Shown: positions 1 through 5,694 of the stretch, one piece after another | Layout: the number at the start of each line of letters is the position of its first letter | How positions within the stretch are numbered: the stretch's first letter is position 1 | Assembly (NCBI GenBank): GCA_027347125.1 | Contig: DAIERC010000470.1 | Span: forward strand, 1-7,549 | Length of the DNA stretch: 7,549 bases | Direction: 5' to 3' | Source: Ignavibacteriales bacterium | GTDB taxonomy: Bacteria; Bacteroidota; Ignavibacteria; Ignavibacteriales; Ignavibacteriaceae | Notes under the pieces: generated by a model | What the model was told of the DNA's origin: nothing | The model's database searches: none | Seen by the model: the letters and a program-made list of their open reading frames with translations, nothing else | Made by a program: the position numbers and the translations under genes

Positions 1-965
1 CCAAGCACAACACACAACGCATAAAAATAAGTTAAAGAAAGTCCGTGAGAGAAAAGATATACAAATATAAAAATGGCAGTAAGCACAACAAAAACTGTTA
101 CCGCTTTCTTTCTGCTCTTTATAATCTGGCTTAGGAAACCGCTAATAAAGTCGCCGAATATTAATCCGATATAAGTGTACATGATAGATTTGCCCGCCAC
201 AACCGGTTCGGTTACTCCCAAAAACTTTCCGAACTCAGGTGAAAAAGTTATCAAGACTCCAACAACATACCATATAGGCAGACCAATAAGTATGCAATTA
301 AGATATCTCAGAAACCTGTCTTTTGAGGTAAATAATTTTATAAACTGACCCTTTGCAATATCTTTAACTTGTATTGACTTGTACATACCCGATTCAAACA
401 AACTGATTCTCATTACAAGTAGAATAACCCCCAGCACTCCTCCGATAATATAAGCCGTCTGCCAGTTAAAAGCATCGCCAACAATAGCCGCTAAAATAGC
501 TCCCATAACACCAATTGTAGCAACAACCGCTGTACCGTACCCTCTTGTTTCTTTCGTCATTGTCTCGCTTACCAAAGTAACCGCAGCGCCCAATTCGCCG
601 GCTAAACCGACCCCAGCTATAAACCTTAATATGGCGTACATATTAACCGAAGTTACAAATGCATTCGCAAAGTTTGCCGCCGAGTAAAGAAAGATTGAGC
701 CGAACAAAACAGAGAGCCTTCCTTTTTTATCACCCCAAATACCGAAGATCAGCCCGCCGATAAGCATTCCTCCCATTTGCATATTCAGGATGTATACACC
801 CGATTCGATCAATTGGCTGCCGTGAACTCCCAGGTACATTAAACTTGGAATTCTAACAATGCCAAACAGAATTAAATCATATATATCCACAAAATATCCC
901 AATGAAGAAACCAGAACAGTAATATTAAAAATATTTTTGTACAGATGGGTTTTCTGTTCGTCCAT
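1..965 (-). CDS. MFS transporter, N-terminal part (3' end off the left edge)
   Basis: This is an integral inner-membrane secondary transporter of the major facilitator superfamily; 321 codons are visible and the C-terminus lies outside the window. The start at 965 is set by a consensus AGGAGG five bases upstream. Hydrophobic helices can be seen at about residues 14-36, 56-77, 87-106, 110-131, 143-164, 168-187, 222-243, 259-281 and 288-306. Between helices 2 and 3 lies the MFS signature loop GIWGDKKGR (residues 75-83). Helix 4 carries RFIAGVGLAGELG (114-126), which resembles the R-x3-G-x-G-x-GGE motif of the metabolite:H+ and sugar-porter branches. A charged central loop (about 188-218) separates the two halves, and a degenerate second signature loop (GFLSQIIKSRKK, 276-287) is present. 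The substrate cannot be read from the sequence. It is on the same strand as the ligase gene but 133 nt away, so it may have its own promoter. Confidence 0.9.
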   Translation of the reverse strand, partial: MDEQKTHLYKNIFNITVLVSSLGYFVDIYDLILFGIVRIPSLMYLGVHGSQLIESGVYILNMQMGGMLIGGLIFGIWGDKKGRLSVLFGSIFLYSAANFANAFVTSVNMYAILRFIAGVGLAGELGAAVTLVSETMTKETRGYGTAVVATIGVMGAILAAIVGDAFNWQTAYIIGGVLGVILLVMRISLFESGMYKSIQVKDIAKGQFIKLFTSKDRFLRYLNCILIGLPIWYVVGVLITFSPEFGKFLGVTEPVVAGKSIMYTYIGLIFGDFISGFLSQIIKSRKKAVTVFVVLTAIFIFVYLFSHGLSLTYFYALCVVL

Positions 966-970
966 TGCAG

Positions 971-976
971 CCTCCT
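971..976 (-). promoter_or_regulatory. Strong Shine-Dalgarno site of the MFS gene
   Basis: On the minus strand this reads AGGAGG, a perfect complement to the usual 16S rRNA tail, with five bases (CTGCA) before the ATG at 965. It fixes the start of the transporter. It stands out because most other genes in the window have weak or no such site. Confidence 0.8.
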
Positions 977-1011
977 GAATTATTTATTTCTTTAGGAAAG
1001 TATGGAATAAA

Positions 1012-1027
1012 ATGTATCCGCTTACAT
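1012..1027. promoter_or_regulatory. Small inverted repeat upstream of the MFS gene, possible operator
   Basis: ATGTA-N6-TACAT has perfect 5-bp arms and lies 47-62 bases upstream of the transporter start, in the 133-nt gap after the ligase gene. The size and position suit a dimeric repressor or activator site. The arms are short and AT-rich, so chance is a real alternative. No convincing -10/-35 pair was found for the transporter in this gap, and no intrinsic terminator for the ligase gene. Confidence 0.2.
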
Positions 1028-1098
1028 AGTTAAAAACTAATATCAATTTTTCATTTTGGATGTGATTATGCTCGGGTGGAATGGAGAAGTATAAAGCA

Positions 1099-2151
1099 TT
1101 ATTTTATTCTTCTGTTCCATGTAAAATTGATAATTTTTTTTAGTGTCTGTACGTATGAATATCCGGCAGCCTCAGCCGACCTCATAAAACCGGCACTCTC
1201 GGTAAGATCAGGATTCGGATTTACTTCGAGCACAAAAAGATTATTATTCTTATCAAGGCGCATATCAACCCTGGCATAATCGCGGCATCCCATTATTTTA
1301 AAAGCCTGAAGGGCAATTTCATTAGCTTTTTTTTCTATTTTTTTAGGAAGCTTTGCCGGGCAGCTTGGTATTGTTTTATGATAAGCTTCGTGCATCGGGT
1401 CCCACTTAGCCTGGTAACTAACTATGTTATAGAGATGATCCGGCATCAAACCAAAATCTATTTCGCTTATCGGCAGAACAACCGGCGCGTCGTCTCCAAG
1501 AACGGCCACGTTCAATTCCCTTCCCTCAATAAACTCTTCAACCAGCGCCGGCTGCAAAAAATAATCAAGCACATAATTCACTCTTTCAACAAGCTGCTTG
1601 GCATTTTCAACAATCGAATCGTTTTCAATTCCCACACTTGCGTCTTCATATGCCGGCTTTACAATTAAGGGAAAGTTCAAACCGTGATTATATTTTTTCT
1701 TTTTATTCTTAATAAAAATATAACGCGGAGTTCTTATGCCGATGGAATTTAATAATCGTTTTGCAAGAACCTTATTTTGGCAATTTGCAAGAGCCATTGG
1801 CGGTGCGCCGGTATAAGGAACGCCTAAGAGTTCGTACACTCCTACAAAGTTCATTTCGAGGCGGGAATTATCTTTAAACAATTCCACAAAATTGAAAATC
1901 ACATCCGGTTTGTTTTTCTGTAGATTTCGCAAGAGAAGCTGTAAGTCGTCCTTCACATTTAACGGATATGCATCGACGCCGGATTTTGACAACCTGCGGG
2001 CAAGTAACTCATATTCCTCAATCGGTGTTTGTTCTTCCACTTCGAAGTAAGGAACAAAATCTAATTCTTTAAGCTCATGTTCAACCGATTTAATATAAAA
2101 ATCGGGATGAGCTTCATTAAAAACTACGGCAACTTTTAATTTTTTCTTCAT
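1099..2151 (-). CDS. ATP-grasp ligase, D-Ala-D-Ala ligase-like, substrate unknown
   Basis: This 350-residue cytoplasmic protein has the D-Ala-D-Ala ligase type of ATP-grasp fold and should join a carboxylate to an amine through an acyl-phosphate. Visible parts are: an N-terminal Rossmann-like lobe (1-115, ending LLGVPYTGAPP); NK at 126-127; the ATP-binding segment PLIVKPAYEDASVGI (161-175, K165); EEFIEGRELNVAVLG (205-219); and the metal-binding set D296 (YARVDMR), E309 and N311 (LEVNPNPDL). The usual Ddl features GGxSxERxVS, LHGxxGEDG and NTxPGMTxHS are replaced (FNEAHPDFYIKS, FNFVELFKDNS, NPNPDLTESAGF), so a true D-alanine substrate is doubtful. An in-frame ATG at 2220 would add 23 residues. 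I chose 2151 because family homology begins there and the extra part would cover an inverted repeat; neither start has a clear ribosome site. It is divergent from the C39-like peptidase gene. Confidence 0.85.
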   Translation of the reverse strand: MKKKLKVAVVFNEAHPDFYIKSVEHELKELDFVPYFEVEEQTPIEEYELLARRLSKSGVDAYPLNVKDDLQLLLRNLQKNKPDVIFNFVELFKDNSRLEMNFVGVYELLGVPYTGAPPMALANCQNKVLAKRLLNSIGIRTPRYIFIKNKKKKYNHGLNFPLIVKPAYEDASVGIENDSIVENAKQLVERVNYVLDYFLQPALVEEFIEGRELNVAVLGDDAPVVLPISEIDFGLMPDHLYNIVSYQAKWDPMHEAYHKTIPSCPAKLPKKIEKKANEIALQAFKIMGCRDYARVDMRLDKNNNLFVLEVNPNPDLTESAGFMRSAEAAGYSYVQTLKKIINFTWNRRIK

Positions 2152-2173
2152 CACTAAAAATAAAAATAAAGAA

Positions 2174-2208
2174 AAATCATTTTTTAACCAAAAATTGGTT
2201 GATGATTT
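2174..2208. repeat. Two-part inverted repeat in the divergent gap
   Basis: The inner arms AACCAA (2186-2191) and TTGGTT (2195-2200) are separated by AAA. The outer arms AAATCAT (2174-2180) and ATGATTT (2202-2208) are also perfect complements, with an asymmetric internal loop of five bases against one. The element sits in the 101-nt gap between the divergent ligase (start 2151) and peptidase (start 2253) genes. It could be a shared operator or an RNA hairpin in the ligase leader. It is not a clear intrinsic terminator: neither strand shows a GC-rich stem plus T-run serving an upstream gene. Confidence 0.4.
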
Positions 2209-2252
2209 AATCAATAACATTCATTAAATTAAAAAGCAAAAATTGTAAAGAT

Positions 2253-3089
2253 ATGAGCTTTTATCCCCAGCCTTATAAATATCAATGTGGACCTTTCGCG
2301 CTTAAATACGCGCTGGTAATGCTTGGCCGTTTCGAAAACGAAAGAGAAATAGGAAGAAAAGCCGGCAGTACATGGTGGTACGGCACCGATGAAATTGGCC
2401 TCGCCAAAGCAGCCAAAACTTTTGACTGCAAGATGAAATATTTCCGTAGAGAAACTCCAGAAGAAGCAATTAAAGTTTTAAGCGACCATCTCAAACAAGG
2501 GCTGCCCTGCATTCTAAGCGTTGACAACTGGGAACACTGGTTTACGGTTATTAACGAGCAGCAAAGAAAATTTATTGTTGTAGATAGTGCCCTGGACAAG
2601 GTGATAGTAATACTTACCGAAAACCAACTGCTAAAAAGATGGAAATATGTTGAGGAAGAAACCGGGTATATTAGTTACGACGGTTATGCTTTAACTCCTA
2701 AATTTAAAACAGCAACTAAGGCAAAATTCACTCTTGAAAAAGCGCGATATGTTATGCGGAACCGGAATAAAGATCTTGCCGAAAAATGGGATACATATTT
2801 TAACGACTTAATTAATATATGCCGCCCGAGAACTCCTGTTGCCAAACGTACAATTTCTTTTACGGAATTTTTAAGACGGCATGAAAATCTTTTGATTAAA
2901 CAAGTTGCAAACTGGCACGGAACACCTACTTATAAAGAGCTAAAAAAAATTCTTCAGAATATGCAATTTGTGGCCGAAGTTTACGACCTTGTAATTTATG
3001 CTGAAGATCAGAAGAAAGCCCTTGTAGATTTAACTTCGATTTTAATGATGTATGCTTGCGGTAAATACGGTATGGATCCAATTTATTAA
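2253..3089 (+). CDS. C39-like (papain-fold) cysteine peptidase family protein
   Basis: This 278-residue protein has a double-glycine-peptidase/C39-like cysteine protease domain at about residues 1-145. The catalytic set is visible: Q6 as the oxyanion residue six positions before the nucleophile, C12 in YQCGPFALKYAL, H95 in DNWEHWFTVI and D111 in VVDSALD. There is no signal peptide, membrane segment or ABC-transporter fusion, so it is a free cytoplasmic enzyme, unlike bacteriocin-exporter C39 domains. Residues about 155-278 are charged and helical, and I recognise no domain in them. The start at 2253 puts the Q-x5-C motif at the very N-terminus, as usual for the family; only a weak purine stretch (TAAAG) precedes it. 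It is divergent from the ATP-grasp ligase and probably co-transcribed with the isochorismatase-like gene 21 nt downstream. The likely job is cleaving a peptide or isopeptide bond, perhaps one made by the ligase (inference). Confidence 0.8.
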   Translation: MSFYPQPYKYQCGPFALKYALVMLGRFENEREIGRKAGSTWWYGTDEIGLAKAAKTFDCKMKYFRRETPEEAIKVLSDHLKQGLPCILSVDNWEHWFTVINEQQRKFIVVDSALDKVIVILTENQLLKRWKYVEEETGYISYDGYALTPKFKTATKAKFTLEKARYVMRNRNKDLAEKWDTYFNDLINICRPRTPVAKRTISFTEFLRRHENLLIKQVANWHGTPTYKELKKILQNMQFVAEVYDLVIYAEDQKKALVDLTSILMMYACGKYGMDPIY

Positions 3090-3110
3090 TAAAAAGCGCG
3101 GGAGCGGACT

Positions 3111-3680
3111 ATGGACGGAATAATAGAAAGAAATAAAATAATACTTACCAGAGATAAAACAGCTCTGCTTGTAATTGATATACAGGAAAAAATTTTAACG
3201 GTTATTAATGGAAGTGATAATGTTGTTAAGAATACTCTAAAATTAATAAAAGGTTTCAAAGTACTTAACATACCCATTTTTTATACCGAGCAGTATCCCA
3301 AAGGTTTAGGGGTTACTTCGGCTCCGTTGTTAAAAGAGCTTGAAGGTTTAAGCGCGATTCAAAAGATGAGCTTCAGCTGCTCCGGGGCTGGAAATCTCTT
3401 TACCAGGCTAAAAGATAACAACGTAAGCCAGGTAGTTATTGCCGGAATTGAATCGCATGTGTGCGTTCAACAAACCGCGCTTGACTTGCTTGCAAACGGA
3501 TTTCAGGTTGATCTTGCTGCCGATGCAACATCATCAAGAAATGAAACTGATTACAAATTTGCGCTCGAACGGATGAGAGCTCACAGCGTGGAGATAACCA
3601 CAACCGAATCAATTTTATTTGAATTGTTAACTTACAGCGGTACTGATGAGTTCAAAGAAATTTCAAAAATCATAAAATAG
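3111..3680 (+). CDS. Isochorismatase-family cysteine hydrolase
   Basis: This 189-residue soluble protein belongs to the isochorismatase/nicotinamidase-like superfamily, which hydrolyses small amides and related bonds through a Cys-Asp-Lys triad. The triad is complete: D23 in ALLVIDIQEKI, K85 in SAIQKMSFSC and C118 in IAGIESHVCVQQTALDLL. Further family marks are FYTEQYPKGLG (57-67) and LAADATSSRNETD (135-147), and the end TTTESILFELL (163-173) is typical of the YcaC-like branch. Length is normal. GGAG at 3101-3104, six bases before the ATG, supports the start. It lies 21 nt after the C39-like peptidase gene, so the two probably form one transcript. The substrate cannot be assigned; the general annotation 'cysteine hydrolase' is the safe one. 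Confidence 0.9.
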   Translation: MDGIIERNKIILTRDKTALLVIDIQEKILTVINGSDNVVKNTLKLIKGFKVLNIPIFYTEQYPKGLGVTSAPLLKELEGLSAIQKMSFSCSGAGNLFTRLKDNNVSQVVIAGIESHVCVQQTALDLLANGFQVDLAADATSSRNETDYKFALERMRAHSVEITTTESILFELLTYSGTDEFKEISKIIK

Positions 3681-3846
3681 ATTTTGATTTTACCGGAGTT
3701 CTGTTCACGGTTTATTTTTACTTACGGTTACACGCAAAAAATTGCTCTACTTTTTCTTGCCCAACAAAAGGCGGAGTCTCACCCGAAATACGGTTTTGTT
3801 TTTATAACAAAATTTAATTATTTATAATCGACAAAAAGTTACAAAT
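3681..3846 (+). promoter_or_regulatory. Probable promoter region of the two-component operon
   Basis: This 166-nt gap has no convincing coding potential. It holds an AT-rich inverted repeat, TTTTGTT (3794-3800), loop TTTAT, AACAAAA (3806-3812). A perfect TATAAT follows at 3823-3828, 18 bases before the kinase ATG, but no good -35 box lies 16-18 bases upstream of it. If TATAAT is the -10, the leader is only about 10-15 bases and the inverted repeat overlaps the spacer and -35 area, as a repressor site would. At the left end, AAAATCA (3666-3672) and TGATTTT (3685-3691) could form a weak AT-rich hairpin at the end of the hydrolase gene. Confidence 0.35.
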
Positions 3847-5694
3847 ATGTTCAGAGCACTTTTTACAACATTACGGGCAAAAATATTAACGGGCTACATT
3901 GTAGTTATTTTAATAATGATAGCCGTAATGATTTGGAGCCTTTATAATTTTAACAGGCTGAACGAATCGTTCCGCGCGATTATTGTTGGAAACTATTCAT
4001 CAATTGTGGCTGCCGATAATATGGTGCGCTCGTTAGATAACCAGATAAACGGTTTGTTTTTAATATTCAGTAAAGACAATCCTAAAGACGGCATTAGAAT
4101 TTTTGAAAATGCAAAGCAGGATTTTTTCTTCTGGTATGAAAAAGCAACGCAATCTGCTTACGCTCCTACCGAAACCGCAATTTTGGACTCAATGAATACG
4201 CAATACAGGGTATTTTTATCCGAAATTTCCTTTCTAATAAATAATCATGTTTTGTACGCAAACAATTCCGATAAGGAAAACGAGTACTCGAGAGCTGTTT
4301 TTTTGATATCGGTTATAAAAAACGATTGTTACAAAATTTTTGTAACCAACCATAATTTTATAAAATCTTCTGAAGAGAGCGTTCAATCTATTACCCGTGT
4401 TGCTGCTTTTACTATGCTGTTTCTTGCAATTCTAGGAACCGTATTAAGCCTTATATTCAGTACGAAATTTTCAAAATATATTGTTAAACCCGTTAAAGAA
4501 CTTACCCGCTCGGTTAAACATATTTCCGCGGGAAATTTTGACCAGGTTATTAACAGCGAGGACTCCGATGAAATAGGAATTCTTGCCGATGAGTTTAACA
4601 GCATGGTTGGAAGATTAAAAAAGTATGAAAAGTTAAACATCAATAAGATACTGTATGAGAAAAGAAAATCAGAGACAATAATAGACAGCATAAACGACCC
4701 GGTATTAATGGTTGATGAAAACCTCGTCATCCTTTTGGTAAACAAAGCATTCGAAATTGAATTCGGAAAACCGGTATCGGAAAATGCCGACCTGACGGAG
4801 TTGCTGAGAAATGACAAAATATACAACAACATAAAACAATTCATCTCAGGCAAGGAACCCAAAGACAAAGATAATGTTGTTAGCCTTGTTCAAAAGGAAA
4901 CTGGTGAAAGATTTTATAAATTAAAATATTCATTAATAACTTTACCGGAGAACGAAGTAAAAGCTGTCCTAGTAGTTTTTAGCGATATAACAAATTATGA
5001 AGAGATTGACAGAATGAAATCTGAGTTTGTTGCAAAAGTATCGCACGAACTTAAAACCCCGTTAACTTCACTCGGAATGGCCGTAAGCATATTAAGCGAC
5101 GGCGTTACCGGCACTCTTTCGGAAAAACAAGAAGAGCTTGTCACTTCAATGCGGGAAGATTACAACAGGCTGAATAAACTGGTAAAAGAAATACTAGAAC
5201 TCTCCCGAATAGAATCGGGGCGGACGAATTTGGAGTTTCAGCCGATAGAATTAAATTCCCTGTTAAAAAATATTGCAAAAACTTTCACACTTCAGTGCAA
5301 AGAAAAAGGAATAAATTTAAACTATAATTTAGAAGAAAATATTCCGATAATATTTGCAGATTCCGACGCGTTGTCAGGAGCTTTTGGAAACTTTATTGGT
5401 AATTCAATTAAGTTTACCGAGAAAGGCGGTGAAATTAATATTAGCACCGAAGCAATAGACTCAAGTGTTGTGGTAACAATTGCCGATACGGGCACGGGCA
5501 TAAACCCCGAATATCTTGATAAAATTTTTGATAAATTTGTACAGGTAAGCGGCAGCAAACCTGGCAGCGTGGGGTTGGGTTTAACAATTGCTAAAGAAAT
5601 GATAGAATTACACCACGGCTCTATAAATGTTTGGAGCAAGCCTGGCCAGGGAAGCAAATTTATAATAACTATTCCGGTTCAAAGAAATGAATAA
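3847..5694 (+). CDS. Membrane sensor histidine kinase, KinB/NtrB-like (HAMP-PAS-HisKA-HATPase)
   Basis: This 615-residue inner-membrane kinase autophosphorylates on histidine and passes phosphate to the regulator encoded next. There are transmembrane helices at about residues 13-35 and 184-206, enclosing a roughly 150-residue helical periplasmic region. HAMP follows at about 207-260 (IVKPVKELTRSV..., DEIGILADEFNSMV), then a PAS domain at about 273-385 (IIDSINDPVLMVDENLVILLVNKAF begins it). HisKA carries H400 in FVAKVSHELKTPLTSL. The ATPase has the N box N515/N519 (GNFIGNSIKFT), G1 box D547-T-G-T-G551, F box IFDKFVQV (560-567) and G2 box GLGL (576-579). All catalytic residues are present. The periplasmic start (GNYSSIVAADNMVRSLDNQ) resembles the KinB sensor type, as I recall the family. 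The ligand is unknown. No Shine-Dalgarno site is seen. The gene overlaps the regulator by 8 nt. Confidence 0.93.
   Translation: MFRALFTTLRAKILTGYIVVILIMIAVMIWSLYNFNRLNESFRAIIVGNYSSIVAADNMVRSLDNQINGLFLIFSKDNPKDGIRIFENAKQDFFFWYEKATQSAYAPTETAILDSMNTQYRVFLSEISFLINNHVLYANNSDKENEYSRAVFLISVIKNDCYKIFVTNHNFIKSSEESVQSITRVAAFTMLFLAILGTVLSLIFSTKFSKYIVKPVKELTRSVKHISAGNFDQVINSEDSDEIGILADEFNSMVGRLKKYEKLNINKILYEKRKSETIIDSINDPVLMVDENLVILLVNKAFEIEFGKPVSENADLTELLRNDKIYNNIKQFISGKEPKDKDNVVSLVQKETGERFYKLKYSLITLPENEVKAVLVVFSDITNYEEIDRMKSEFVAKVSHELKTPLTSLGMAVSILSDGVTGTLSEKQEELVTSMREDYNRLNKLVKEILELSRIESGRTNLEFQPIELNSLLKNIAKTFTLQCKEKGINLNYNLEENIPIIFADSDALSGAFGNFIGNSIKFTEKGGEINISTEAIDSSVVVTIADTGTGINPEYLDKIFDKFVQVSGSKPGSVGLGLTIAKEMIELHHGSINVWSKPGQGSKFIITIPVQRNE

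Noticed and set aside
1049..1058. TTTCATTTTG as a third copy of the 15-bp palindrome
   Set aside because: Only ten bases match and the second arm (GAAAT) is missing, so there is no dyad; an AT-rich match of this length can occur by chance.
1076..1279. Open frame on the plus strand over the 3' end of the ligase gene (67 residues)
   Set aside because: It lies mostly antisense to a gene with clear ATP-grasp motifs, has no family features and no ribosome site.
1378..1668. Open frame on the plus strand within the ligase gene (96 residues)
   Set aside because: It is the antisense shadow of the conserved ATP-grasp region and its protein shows no recognisable pattern.
2934..2949. TGGCAC in the peptidase gene (near 2923) as a sigma-54 -24 element
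   Set aside because: It is inside coding sequence and no TTGC-type -12 element follows at the required spacing.
3666..3691. AAAATCA/TGATTTT hairpin at the end of the hydrolase gene as a terminator
   Set aside because: The stem is entirely A/T-rich apart from one G-C pair, the loop is 12 nt and only a short T stretch follows.
4383..4868. 161-residue minus-strand open frame inside the kinase gene
   Set aside because: It is antisense to the HAMP and PAS coding region, is serine-rich in the manner of a shadow frame, and has no promoter or ribosome site.
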